In this document: positions 11,879 through 24,774 of the stretch, piece after piece | Numbering within the stretch: position 1 is the stretch's first letter | How the letters are laid out: every line of letters starts with the position of its first letter | Assembly: GCA_963277665.1 (NCBI GenBank) | Contig: OY728120.1 | Coordinates: 426,442,138 to 426,506,137 of the forward strand | Direction: 5' to 3' | From: Viscum album | Lineage: Eukaryota > Streptophyta > Magnoliopsida > Santalales > Viscaceae | DNA: 64,000 nt | Notes under the pieces: generated by a model | What the model was told of the DNA's origin: nothing | Database searches by the model: none | The model's input: only the letters and a program-made list of their open reading frames with translations | Program-made: the position numbers and the translations under genes

Positions 11879-11906
11879 TATAGTGGTGGTTTGAACCACC
11901 ACTATA
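11879..11906. repeat. Palindrome with 13-base arms
   Basis: TATAGTGGTGGTT and its exact reverse complement are separated by TG. A second perfect hairpin, GGTGTT-AA-AACACC, lies just upstream at 11847-11860. AGTGGTG-rich inverted words are typical of CACTA subterminal regions, which fits the TNP2 remnant nearby. Confidence 0.75.
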
Positions 11907-14103
11907 CATTTCAATTAAAAAATATATAGAATATCTAACCCAAAATAATAGAAAATAGATGAAAATCCAAGAAAATAATTACCCTTAACCACAACACCTT
12001 AAACAAAACCCATGCTAAAGCGTTAACCTTATAAATTAAAAATAAAATACTGTAAAATAAATATTAATTATATAACCAAACATAACACTAAATCAATCAT
12101 TAATAACCCTTAATAAAATCTAAAATAAATGGATTATAAATATCATAAAGAAATATCAAATAACAATGAATGAAAGACCTTATCAACACACTAAAATCCA
12201 CCAGTAAGATCAAGAAAAAAGAAGTTCATATAAAATCAAAAACCTAAATATGTTTTCACTTAATCCATGCTCTCATATAACCACATTCCAAAATACTACC
12301 ACATTAATATATACTACCACATAATCACATAACCTCACCATATATATAGAACCCCACACATCATTTCATAGCATCACCACCTCTGTATATCTATTTCAAT
12401 CTTCATATTCCTCTACTTTACCACACTCATACCAAATATTAAGATATAAAAACATCAATTTTTATTTTAGTCTCAATATAAAAAATTAAAGAAAAAAACT
12501 TCGCAATAAAAATCCCGAAGAATATGTACCCACCATCAATCAATAATTCCAAACCAACTATTGACTTATCGATATTATTCCATAAAGTTTTCTCCACCAA
12601 TAGTAAATGAAAAAAGTCATCAAAATACAGTTGAATAATTCACATGGAATCATTTAAAAAATAACCCAAAAGATCCTGAGAATGATAATTATAAGTGAAA
12701 CTTTAAAAGAAAACACAGCAAATCAAACAAGAATATAGATTTTATGTAATGGAATAGAAATAAATATATCCCCTACCTCAAGACAAAACATTGTTTATCA
12801 AGCACCATATCATTGTGTTATTATGTCATGATTTTAGTAATATAACACCACCATTGAATAAAAAGTCAATACTCGTCTCTACCTGATGATATAATATTGG
12901 CATTGTCTCTATATCCATCTCTGTTTCCACTACCTTCTCTTGGAACCTGAATAAAAATTTTATTGAAAATTAAATAGTATTTTATATTTAAATTTCAATA
13001 AAAACGAATAAAATATTTTGTGCTAAATGATCCAAAATTTGTGTGATTTACCTACTCACTCAAACCATCCATCAATGTAATGTCACCTAGGACACATCCC
13101 CTCATCTTTTGATATAATAAAACCAATGCTTTCTACAGAGAAAACACATTTTCATCATGTCTATGAATCTACCCAAATATTCCCAAATAAAATCATCAAT
13201 GGGGACCCCTTAATAATATAAGGAGAAAACTATCTTCAATTGATTCATATTCTACACATATGAACTGTTAAAAGTTTTCTTTATGGTAACATTATTTCAA
13301 TATTTTATGAAAAGAGAAGTTATTAGTATAAAAAGTGAGATAGATTTATTCACATTGAAATTTTAACTATAACTATCACCCTCTAATATCCTCATAAATA
13401 AACACGAGTGACTACGTATTCCCTCACTGTAGAGTCATCACATGTTAATCCTACTAAATTATGAGGTAGTGTTTTAGATGATAATCATAGGGAGATGGAC
13501 GGTGTGAAAGACACTAACACAAGTTAGATTGAGGGTGTGTAACATACTTAGAAGAGGGAGATAGTGGGAATCCTAGATGCTATAGGTATAGAGCTCAAGA
13601 GATCATCAAGTAACACTAATTATGTTTGTATAGTTAGGGGAAAATAAATTGTGAGTGGACCATGATCAGGGAATTTCCTATTATTTGAAATCCTTATAAT
13701 TCAAAATATTTAAAAGAAATTCAGAATATATATTTAAAAATATTTAGTAAATAAAAAATATAAAGAATGATAACACATACACAGTAATAAAAAATAAAAT
13801 ATAAATTGGTATGTTAACAAAATATTGCACATACAAATAAATAAAAAATTTACTTTTTCAAAATTAAACAAATCATGTATAAAAATAAAAATAAATATAA
13901 TAATATATCCATAGTACTAAGAATCAATAAAATTTAACATAATCAGTTTGATAACTTAATGTATTACTATACATACAATAATTTTATCCTTCATTCATTT
14001 TGTAATTATACTACATCATTACTTATTCAACTTGTTCATCCCTTATAAGAAAAATATTTTAAATATCACAATGGATGAATAATTTAACATATTTTTTTAG
14101 ATG

Positions 14104-16042
14104 GGATTCAATATCAGGGGTCAAATGCCCTACTTCATCACCCATATCATACACGTCTATTTTTATTATGTGAAAAACTAAAATTCACCCTTCATCCACA
14201 ACATCTTCTATATAATATTTTATTTTTTCTTGTGATGAGAAGATATATGGATCATATACTTCATAGTCACCAAAATACATGAAGAGATATCTGTTAACAA
14301 AAGTAAATTGCAAGGAACCTCTTTTAATACCCCTGGTAATATTAACCCACTTTCATTTGTATAAAACAACTGAAAATGAAAAAGGTAGTTTAATTCGATA
14401 ATATCAGTCTACTTTACATAGTATCCAAATTACAAAACTATAAATATAGCTCTATTCTATGTTTTTTAAACCTCTTCTGGATCAACTTCATGAAATTTAA
14501 AGTCACTAACATTGTAAACACTGAACTTTCAAGCCTTTTTAGAGGACCTTGTTCCAAAAACATCAAATATTATCAAAAATCAGCCCATGTATCAGAATTC
14601 ATGATATATAAAAAGTAATATAAATTATTATAATTAAAAAATTTAGGTTTCAACCTAATATTCATGCTGATTTTTGTATTTATGAACTTACATGATGTGA
14701 AAACCATTCTACAAGATCATTATTAATACCATTTATTTTATCTTTCTAATTTCATGTTCGACTTCTCATGCATCTATTTATTTTTATACTAAGATATTAA
14801 ATAAATTAATCTTTAATTTCACTATTTAGTAGAAAATATCCATATCCTTTGTAATAATTTCATTTTATTAAATATAATATTTTAGATCCTCCCAACTGAT
14901 CAACCAATAGTAGTATTTTTTTCCTGTTTAGTTTAGATTGATTCTATATTTCATCAATATGTCTACTGAAATAATCTTTTCTCAATATCATCCAAGTATC
15001 TTAAAAAAAATCTAATATAATCCTCTACTAAATAGCCTTCATAAATAGAGCCTTCATGTTGAGCTTTATTTTTCACATATTATTTCGAATAACCTAGGTA
15101 TCTATGAAATAAAACTAATAAAACATAGTTACATATATTATTAAGTATAAATAAAGGTTTTCTTAAAATTAAAAACATATAAATAATGTATCATTATATT
15201 AAATGCATTCATAGATAATGTATGTGACCTCCAAATTTAGTATCCTCAAACAAATTTACAATTATATTTATCATGAAAGTAAAAAATGGGAAAGGAAAGA
15301 TCATGTACATGGTATAATGTTTTAGTAAAAATATACCCAAAAGCTAATTATTCTCATCTTATTATAGATTTTTCTCACATAGTTGTCTGGAATGTGCAAC
15401 AAATTGGAGTACAACTATAGTAACCTTTTTAGGTAATAATGTAAGCAATATCAATGTTAGTAATTACTATAAAATAATATGTGAATCATGAATTATAAAT
15501 CTATGTAACTTAAAATGATTTAATCGGAAAAACATTAAGACATTAGTTGAATACCCATCAAATAATTTTACATGTTTTAAAATTTGAAGGAATGTATCAT
15601 TATCCCTATTTTTCATTGAATTTTTTTTGGAGCATACATTCCATTCTCATCTAGCCAAAGATCGTGCTTTATATTTTTTTTAATAATTCCTTCCAAGAAT
15701 TGAGAAGGTACATTTATTTTGAACTCTCATTAAGTAATATAAAGATCAAATTATCACAAAAATTATTCTCAATATTCATAAAATAAAGATTATGATGAAA
15801 AAAATTAAATCCCCAATACAGAATTTTGAAGAATATATTTTTTATTCCATTATTATATTCTGATTTAAACTAATTATTCCATTTTAACTCATTTACATGT
15901 ATCATCCAAATGATGCACCTTTCCAACTTCCCTTTCATCGTTTTCCAGTGTTTTAAATATTTTAAACCCTATAAACAACATTGGAGGTGGTCTACGATAA
16001 ATATGCACGTTGAATTTTGATTTGTTCAACTGAAATATATAA
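14104..16042 (-). pseudogene. CACTA TNP2-type transposase, C-terminal half
   Basis: Transposase remnant continuing from 42570. Right after the junction the minus strand reads LNKSKFNVHIYRRPPPML then FKIFKTLENDE, matching the family's RPPP...L.G segment. Next, at 15112-14925, comes FHRYLGYSK, stop, YVKNKAQHEGSIYEGYLVED then RFFLRYLDDIEKRL, the conserved block with the GSI.EGYL.EE signature. Further down (about 14560-14400) NVSDFKFHEVDPEE and TDIIELNY recall the DUF4216 region, followed after a one-base shift by FSVVLYK, stop, KWVNITRGIKRGSLQFTFVN, then VYDPYIFSSQ and YYIEDVVDEG, ending near 14104. Multiple stops and at least one frameshift are present. The stretch 15112-15900 is too decayed to read. 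Confidence 0.85.
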
Positions 16043-16297
16043 TGTAATGACCCCAACCCCAGTAGCATGGAGTCAATTCCATTATTATTTTTGAATAGAT
16101 ATAAGTTTTCAATATCTAAGGAACGATTATTTTAGTAGTTTTTTAAAATTGATTACAGGCATGTATCGTACATTAATTTTAAAAAATAAAATACCAGATA
16201 GATAATCCTATTAGAAATATATTAATCTCTTAGAATAATACTACACATAATTAATAATACACATCTTGTAATCTTAGGAAAATAAAACATAATAATA

Positions 16298-16325
16298 GGG
16301 TGATCTCAGATGCTCGGTAAGGGTA
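16298..16325 (-). promoter_or_regulatory. Conserved LTR motif (TTACCGAGCATCTGAGATCACCC type)
   Basis: The same block stands near the end of the LTR in Element 2 (also 23104-23131) and Element 3 (32491-32517 and 41063-41089), always with TACTGAGCAT or a one-base variant followed by a CTCACCC-like word. Conservation between two families suggests function, perhaps in transcript end formation or reverse transcription; this is inference. Confidence 0.6.
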
Positions 16326-17681
16326 GACATACAATAAAATATATTATGAGTAAATAACCATAATCCTTAATGCAAAGTGTATAACTAAAACACAATCCAT
16401 TTAAATATTATCTTGAGAATAATATGAAAAGAACAAATAATACCCTATAAAATAATCACATGAGTTAGAAAACCTAACCATGGATATTCAACTAGTCGAA
16501 TAATCACATGGATTATCAATAACTAATCTCGTATTGAGGGAATGCATAATTCAAGAATCATAAACATACCATCAAGGCTTTGGGAAAGGCAACACATGTA
16601 AATGGGTAAAAATCCAAACTAGTTTGTGTCATTAAACTGATCGATGCATCAAGGGTCTATAGCAAGCCCTGACCATTAGTTACTAAGTCCAATGCATTCG
16701 TTGTATGAAAAGGGTGAAACCTAACTAACATAAACTTTCATATTTAAAATAACATATTAAATGATAATAAATTAACTATAAACCATGAATGTTATCAAAA
16801 CAGTACATCCAGAGTCAAACATATCATAAACCCCTCAATAAAATATGGTATATTTTATCATAAGAAATCAACCTCGATTAATCATAAAATCCAACAAATT
16901 ATATTTACATAGATGAAAAAACTATAATAAAATCATTAAAAAAAATTAAGAGAAATACGCCGTTATATATTGAAATTATTATAAAAGATGTTCACAATTT
17001 TAAAAGAAAACATTTTCAAAGGAAACAATATTGTAAACTTATAAATGATGTTTCTCACATACCTTATAAGATAAAAAATAACATTCCTTTCTTATTTAGT
17101 TGAAATGATCAAAAAGTACCTCATTTATAAAATGAAAAAATATTCCTTTCAAAACATTTTATAAAAAATAAATCATTGGTATAAATGAATTTAAACAATT
17201 CTATAAGAATAGTAAGAGTATTTTGGAATAACTTTTTATGAAACATTTACATGGATGATAAATATGTCCTAGTAAATACTTACATATAAACAATCCTTGA
17301 TAATAATGAGATTGTGAAATTAACCCTTACCTTGTAATTTCTTTTAGTTATGGGTGTGTTAACCTCTTTTATAATGGTTAAATCATTTTATTAAGTTATT
17401 CTAAAACCATATCGATTATTTATGATATCATAAATGATCTAATTATATTGTTTTTTAATAATATTCCACTATAACTATTGTTTTGGGTGTCAACTACTTC
17501 ATTCTCTTATATTTTTTTGTTGTGTAAGTATTGTTTATTATGCATATGATGTATTTTAATCATATCCAGAATGATATTAGGTTTATAAATACTATATTCA
17601 CTCATAAAATATGTTTTTTTAATCATTATTTAATTTTTAACATGGATAATGAATCTCATCATGTCGTGAAGATGGTATGAT

Positions 17682-17707
17682 GTACATATGCACGAGTGAT
17701 GATATCA
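17682..17707 (-). promoter_or_regulatory. Conserved LTR motif, GTACGTAC/GATATCATC type (decayed)
   Basis: The plus strand reads GTACATATGCACGAG followed by TGATGATATCA. It corresponds to the better preserved copy at 24493-24520 and to Element 3 copies at 31091-31117 and 39661-39686. It lies about 525 bases downstream of the TATA-like box in transcription direction, as in Element 3. Confidence 0.55.
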
Positions 17708-18226
17708 ATCCCTTAATGGTAAAATGGTTAGGAATTAGATGGTATATTAATTATATATAATAAATATCATGTAAATATTATTATTTTATCCATTATATTC
17801 ATCATTATACCAATATAAATGAAGTGGTTATGAAAAAAAACTTCACCATAGCGTGGATAAGGTAAGTCATATGCACACACGCATGGTGATATATTATCTT
17901 TCATAGGATGGAGAAAAGGAGGAATATGGTTTTACCATAATAAAAATAACATAATATAATATAGATGATACTTGAGTTATTAAATTAGTATGGAAATAAT
18001 ATTGGGAGATTATGTAGAAGAATAAATGGACTTAAATATGTCAGTAAAAATGATTACCTCTTCTTCAACGAACATCCTTTAATTAACATCTTGACACCAA
18101 AAAGGAGAGTGTTCTACCTAAACAAAGGCCACTAGAATATAGGGAGAGATTTTAGGTTGTAATTTTGGTTGATTATGGATGAAAAAATAGGTTTTAATGT
18201 GCAATTGAATGAAAATAATGGGTTCC

Positions 18227-18234
18227 CTTTTAAA
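18227..18234 (-). promoter_or_regulatory. TATA-like box in left LTR of Element 2
   Basis: The minus strand reads CTCTCCTTTAAAAGGGAACC, parallel to CCTTATAAAAGGGAACC in Element 3. The matching site in the right LTR is CCTATATATGGGAACCC at about 28220-28236. Placement by analogy with Element 3. Confidence 0.55.
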
Positions 18235-20151
18235 GGAGAGGGGAGGGACAATTTAGGAAACTCTTAAAATATTAAACTAATATAAATTCATTTCCAAAAC
18301 CAAATGACTCCAAAATAATTTTTTTTCAGAATATAGTATGATTTCAGGTCGAAAGTATCTCAAAGATATTTTAAGACATTTTTATGTAACAATATTAACT
18401 TTATCTTTCGGCTTTAACCCTAAGTTAAACTCTTTAACTCTTATTGTGACAACATGGTTTTTTACTCTTTAGGGTTAATATAATTACTATAAAATGCCAA
18501 TAGAACCCCAAATGCATCATTGATGAAATATTTAACCATATTATAGTTATTTTTATGATAATTATATTTTTTAATTTTATATCATTTAATAAAATATTAT
18601 GTTTTTAAAGTATCATTTATGTCCACATTGATATTATTCATTATTTTTTTAAAATATCATAGAAACATGATAACATCATAAAAAATTTATAATATATCAC
18701 TAACATATATAATTTATTTATAAAATTAGTTTATATCATTAATTACATCAAATTACATTTAGTTTAATATTTTTAATATCGTTTATTTGATATTTGCATT
18801 AATTAAATAATTACTGAATCATTATTATGAAAGCCATTAATTAAATAATTTCTCCCCTAAAAATTAAAAAAAATCATTATAAAGATAAATTTATTATATT
18901 TTATGTGAATATTGGTAGTATAATTTACCTTTTGTATTACCCTATATTAAAAATGGTATAGTTTTTAAAATATGAGTATGATGTCTTTAAATATTCTTTA
19001 AATATACTATAATAAATGTCATATTCTCACAAAAGTGGGAAAAAGGATTATAATTTCTGAAAAATACTGATATTGGTTGAAAATAATTCATTTAATGAAA
19101 TTAGGACATGTTTTAGGGTAATTTATAGTCTTTATAAAATTATTTTTACCCATGATTACCCGATTTACCCTTAGTCGTGGTAATTAAAATATTTCTATAT
19201 TTTACTATTCACATGCCAAAAAAGAAAAGAAATGAATTTATATAATTTGAAACTACTAATTCCTAATATGGAATCCATTTTTTAAAATTCAAATAATATA
19301 AGCTGTAATATTGAATTTAAATTTAATCCCATTGTCAGGGTGAGAAAATGGGTTATTAAAGTTTTAACATGCAAAAGATTGAAATGTTTTTGTATTTAAA
19401 TTCAATGTAAAATTTATTCCAATGACCTAAAATGGTATAAATGAAAAAAATTTATTCCTAGATTAAATATATTCAATAATATAATTTAAATTTATAAATT
19501 ATTTTGAAGAATGTTTGTCCAATTAAAATATAGTATTTTTTACTATTCATCAAAACATGAAACTCAATAAAAAATATAAAAAATTTAACCAAAGTAAATA
19601 TTTTATATTTATATTTAAAATAAGAAATTTATTTTCTCAAATAGAACATATAAAAATGTTTAAAAATTTATTTAATATAGGTTCTCCTTTAAAATGTGGT
19701 AAAACTACCTTTAATGAAATATAGGTTTTTATACATAAAATTGGGTTTATTCATATCTTATGCCTATAAAATATGTTGGATTAATATAAAACAATTTGGT
19801 TTAATATATAAAATATATATTTCATTAATATAATTTACGAATTTTAATTAATTTAATTTATTAAGACAAATGCATTTGGGAGAATAAAAATATTTCCTTT
19901 ATATATTCAATTGGTTTATATTCTCCTTTATAATTAATTGGTAGCCAATGAATTCATATTATATTTATATAAAACATTTATTTTCATAAGTTACTTAATA
20001 TTATTCATAACATCTAATTTAATTGTTAGGTTATAATTGTAGAATTTAAATAATATTTTTTTGTTTGTTTAAGGTCATTCTTCATGAAACGTAAGCTTTA
20101 AAATAAATTGTATTAAAAAAGTTCATTCCATAAAAAAAGTGGGGTGTTACA

Positions 20152-20165
20152 TTCTACCCTACTAA
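20152..20165 (-). other. Polypurine tract region of Element 2
   Basis: The minus strand reads TTAGTAGGGTAGAA right before the LTR start TGTAACACCCC. It closely resembles the tract of Element 3 (AAGGGGGGTAGAA), supporting common ancestry and the boundary at 20151. Confidence 0.7.
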
Positions 20166-20758
20166 AATAAATTGTGTCCTCTCAATTTTGGTATAAGGGT
20201 TCGATAATAAAGGTTTGACTATTCAAAATAATTTTATTAAAATCTCACATCTGGACAAGGGTTGATAAAACATCCACTCTGAAATAAAGAAAGGGATGTA
20301 CAAAGGTTATTGAAGATAGCACATACTAGGGTTCCATGTTGGAAAACATGGACCTAGAAGAGAAATATGACCATCGTAATCTAATGGAGAGTGATATAGA
20401 ACATGGTCAAGAGAAGTTAGCATTCAAAAATCATTAAATCCACGATGATATAAGGGACCATTTGATTCATTGGAAAAAACATACTGGGATAACAATTTTG
20501 GTTTTATGATAATTTCCAAAGAGTCAAATAAGTTATTTACTTCATCGAAAAATAATGTAAGGAAACATAATTACTTGACAAGTATATTTTCATTTTTTAA
20601 TCAATTTCCACCACAAACTCATCTTTATCTCCGAAAGACAATAAAATAAAAAAAATATCTATCATTATCAAATAGGGTTTCAAAAATGAACTTATACTTC
20701 ATCTATAAAACCTTTTAAATAAGTAAAAGTTTTTTTATACTAAATTTTAAATCCCATA

Positions 20759-20870
20759 GGATTGTGGTAGGTGACTCACCCTTGTCTCCCATCGGCTGTT
20801 GGTTCAAGTCTCACAACCTTTCTAGATGCAACGGGTTGTCGCCTGACCTATGGGTTGTACATTTTTTAAA
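20759..20870 (+). mobile_element. Possible tRNA-derived SINE fragment
   Basis: A less AT-rich island within AT-rich DNA. A box-A-like TGGTAGGTGACTC begins at 20765 and a box-B-like GGTTCAAGTCT at 20801, about 36 bases apart, the spacing of an RNA polymerase III promoter. The outer parts GGATTGTG and CACAACC are nearly complementary, as in an acceptor stem, but a normal T stem does not form, so it is not a tRNA gene. A T/A-rich tail follows. It lies inside the internal region of Element 2. Confidence 0.45.
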
Positions 20871-21439
20871 AATATATTATTATAACTTTCCAAAAATAAC
20901 CTTAATATATTCAAAATTAATGAAATTTTTTAACATAAAACAATAATATACAATGTTCAACTTAATCAATTGAATCCTTAGGACTCTTCCAAAATATACT
21001 AATCTAAACTCACAATACAAAAAATTATAATTAAAGTCACTAAATTACCAAAATCAACTTAATATAAAATTTTCCTTGATCATCACAATGAATATCTTTT
21101 TGTAACTTACCAAGAATATGAATACCTAGATCACAATAATACCTTAATAAAAATATTCATACTTGCAAATTCATAAATAATAAGTACCACAACATAATCC
21201 TTATATGTCTCCTAATTCTTATAAATAGAATATCATAACATAATTCAAGAATCCAAAAACATAAATATATTTTATATTCCCCTTCGACTGTAGTAACCTC
21301 ATACGCTTAAACTTGATCCCTTTTCATTATTAAAATCTATATTTCCTTGATACTTGGGAAAATCATTTGCATAATATCCCATATCAATACAATTTTAGCT
21401 TTTAATATTTACAACTTCTTTCTTTCCCTTGCAATAAAG

Positions 21440-22260
21440 ATCCTAGGGACCTTTCTCACCAGACTTCTAACAAACTCACATTCTTTTTAGGCAAGTACCA
21501 GGGTGATTCTTCCCATAATTATCACATATAGGAAAATTATTTTTCACCTTTTCCCTTTATAAATCTCTTGTTCCACCATTCTCTTCATCACATTCATTCC
21601 CTTAAATTCATAAGACATAGAAAATTTATTCTTTATATTGATAACACATGAGACTACATCTTCATATGATGATAAAGTTTGGGGGACCAATTCCATTTGG
21701 ATAAATGGATTTAACCAATCAAAGATATGATAAACCTTACTCTTTAGGTTATTTATATTGTCTACAGCATGCCATTCTAATCTTGTGAAGTTGAATTCAT
21801 ATTTAGAAACATTCTAATCCCCCATTTGTCTTATATTCAAGAATTTTGTCTCCATATCCGCTCTCTGTTCACAAGGGAAATACATTTCCAATGAAATTTT
21901 CATAAAATACTAACATTCCATGTTTGATATTTCCTCTTCCTCGTTATTATTTTTAATTAGCTACGATAATTAATCTGCATCTTCTAAGAGTCGATAAACT
22001 ACCATGATAACATTTTCCATTTCATTACATCCCAATGCAAAGAATATATTTTCTAAGGAACATATCCATTTATCAGATAAAAATGGATTTTTTTTCTCAT
22101 TGAATGATGGAGGTTATTTTATCATGAAGTATATTAGCATTATTCCACAATTTTGGGGATCATGTCTTTCCATACGAGTAAATTTATTGTTCATAACCTG
22201 AGTCAGTAGTCCCAATATGGTTATAAGTTGTTCAAAACCCGTTGCATATCCATACCCATC
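21440..22260 (-). pseudogene. Gag remnant of Element 2
   Basis: Read across frames on the minus strand it gives LLTQVMNNKFTRMERHDP, then ENIFFALGCNEMENVIMVVY, FNFTRLE, and a decayed zinc knuckle CDNYGKNHPGTCLKRM (Cys codons within 21491-21526). These align in order with Gag of Element 3 (ILTQLSQAMNHAG, ENFTRLARYTSG, CSKCGNKHGGSCLKR) and Element 4. The knuckle has Cys to Tyr and other losses, and stops and frameshifts are frequent. No protease, RT or integrase similarity follows in the remaining 1.2 kb before the 3' LTR. Confidence 0.7.
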
Positions 22261-22828
22261 ATAATTATCTTACACATGAGGGAAATCCATACATTTATTG
22301 AATTCATTTATATAGTTTACATTACTTCCACTATGTTCTATTTGTAAAAAATGGCATATTCTAAATTAGGTTATGAATCATAATGTATAATTTCGAACTA
22401 GTAAAATACATAAAATATATAGATAAGTTTATACATATATAATATCATAACCATAAACATGGATTCTTTTGTGACTTATTTACTGTTAAACCATTCATAT
22501 TAGATTTTAAATAGACTATGAATTATCCTAAGCATATCTGCCATGAGTGTAAAATTAGGTGTGTAGTAAGGCCCATTGTCATGTACTAGGTTTTGCCAAG
22601 TGAGGCTAGATGCACCTTTTCAGAGTTGTTACTACTAGGTATATTTATACCAAAACCACATCAACTTCTAGTATCTAGAAAGGGATATATTACTAGGAAT
22701 AACCACATAATATCTACCATACCAAAATTATAGGTCATTCTTCTATACTTATCCTCAATGTCTATATTAGAGTTTTGTTCCCTAGTCTTTGTTTTCTAAA
22801 TCCAGCTTCCAAGGTTTCTACTTAACAT

Positions 22829-22840
22829 GCTCTGATACCA
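22829..22840 (-). other. Primer-binding site of Element 2
   Basis: The minus strand reads TGGTATCAGAGC, a perfect 12-base initiator-Met signature, two bases from the LTR edge at 22843. Elements 3 and 4 have the same two-base gap. Confidence 0.9.
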
Positions 22841-24492
22841 ACTATAATGACCATGTCCCCAGTATCCCAGATTTGATTCATTACTTTATTATATTACTGT
22901 ATATACAATTTTTGAATCCCAAAGGACCAATTAGTTTAGCAGTCTTTGAAAATAGATTACATACATGAACCTTACATTACAATTCATAACATAAAACAAG
23001 GAAATAGAAAATCCTTAGATTAATACATTAATAAGAAATAATAACCCTCCATATCATTAATAATACACATCTTTTCATATTGGTAAAATAAAACATAATA
23101 AATGGGTGATCTCAGATGCTTAGTAAGAGTAAGTGTATAATGGAAGCTATTATTAGTAAATAAGCATAAACCAAAAGGCAAGGTGTATAACTAAAACACC
23201 AACCATTTAAACTTAATCTTGAGGATAATATGGAAAGAATAAATAATAGCATATAAAATAATCACATGATCTTGAAAACATAACAATGGATATACTACTA
23301 GTTGAATAATCACATGGAATATCAACAACTAATCTCATAATGTTGTAATTCATAATGTCAGACATTATAAACATATTGTCAATGCTTTAGCCAAGAAACT
23401 ATACATAAACGAGTAAAACCCCAAACTAGTTTGTCTCATTATACTTACTAATTCATCGAGGGGATATAGTGATCCCCACCCATCCCTTATTATATAAAAT
23501 TCATTCCTCATATGAAAAGGGTGAAACAAAACCAACATGAACGTTCATATTAAAACTAGGATAGGAAATGTTAATACATTAAATATAAACCATGAATCGT
23601 ATAAAAATATCCCATATAGAGTCAAACATATCATAAAACCTATAATATAATATGGTATATTGTATCATAAAAAATCAACCTCAATTAAGCATAAAATCCA
23701 ACAAATCATGTTGTCATATATGAAAAAATCTAATAAAATCATTAAATTATTTTTAGAGAAATACCCTTTTTATATTGAAATTATTATAAAAGGGGTGTGA
23801 AAATTTAAAATAAAACATTTTCAATGAAAAAAATCTTTTAACAATGTAAAATAAGTTTCTCTCATTCCATATATGTTAAAAAAAGAACATTGCTTTCATA
23901 TATAGTCAAAAAGTTCATAAAGTACCTCATTTGGAAAAAGTAAAAAAAGATTCCATTCAAAACATTTTATAAAAATTAAAAAATGTGTAAAAATGACTTT
24001 AAATTTTTTTAGAATAATAGTAATAAGATTTTGAAATACATTTTTAAGAAACATGTACATGGATGATAAATATTCTTGAGTAAATACTTTCATATAAACC
24101 ATCTCAGATAATGATGAGATTGAAAAATTTACCCTTACCTTGTAATTTACTTTTTTCTGGGGTGAATTAATCTCTTGTATAATGGTTAAATAATTTTATT
24201 AAATTATAAAAAAACCATTTGAATTATTTATGTTATCATATATTATTCTATTATATCATTTCTTTAATAATATTCCATTCGTAACATTATCTCGGGTATT
24301 AACTACTTCATTTTTATTATGTTTGTATTGTTGTGTATGTCATCTTTATTATACATTGGATATATTTTATTCTTAAATATAATTATATTTAGTATATAAA
24401 TATTATATCCACTCATAATATATGTTTTTTATAATCATTATTGAATGGTTAATGTGGGTAATGAATCTCATCGCATCATGGTGACTGTAGGT

Positions 24493-24520
24493 CGTACGTA
24501 CGCACGAGGGATGATATCAT
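24493..24520 (-). promoter_or_regulatory. Conserved LTR motif, GTACGTAC/GATATCAT type
   Basis: The plus strand reads CGTACGTACGCACGAGGG followed by ATGATATCAT. With the 3.2 kb insertion removed, it stands about 520 bases downstream of the TATA-like box at 28227-28235 on the minus strand. Confidence 0.6.
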
Positions 24521-24774
24521 TCCCTTATTGGTAAAGTGGTAAGTAATTGGATGGTATATTAATTATGAATAATCAATATTATGTAACATTTAATATTTTA
24601 TCCATTATATTCATCATTATACACATCCAAATAAAGTGGGGGTGAAAAAAATTACACAACAACATAGAGATGGTAAGTCGTACATATGCATGTACGGTGA
24701 TATTGTTTTTCATAGGATAGATAAAAGGGGGAATATGGTTGTCTCATAATCATAATAGTATCTGAGAATATATA

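Larger units (their letters stand above)
10359..14103. other. Decayed AT-rich transposon sequence, no gene seen
   Basis: No reading frame or domain is recognisable. Notable items, listed separately, are a primer-site-like sequence with an LTR-like stretch (10901-11340) and two palindromes (11847-11906). The part nearest 14103 is probably the 3' non-coding part of the CACTA element. The left CACTA terminus is not resolved; CACTA strings at 11629 and 11702 are weak candidates. Confidence 0.5.
16043..20151 (-). repeat. 3' LTR of Element 2 (4109 bases)
   Basis: It matches 22843-24775, 27970-28934 and 41338-42569 in order. Examples are the GGGTGATCTCAGATGCT block at 16298 and 23104, and the block with TCAGTAAAAATGATTACCTC near 18040 and its counterpart near 28040. 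On the minus strand it begins TGTAACACCCC. A TATA-like TTTAAAAG lies at about 18227-18234. No coding sequence seen. Confidence 0.88.

Noticed and set aside
20759..20840. A functional tRNA gene
   Set aside because: Box-A-like and box-B-like words are present, but a proper T stem and acceptor stem do not form, so I kept only the SINE-like call.
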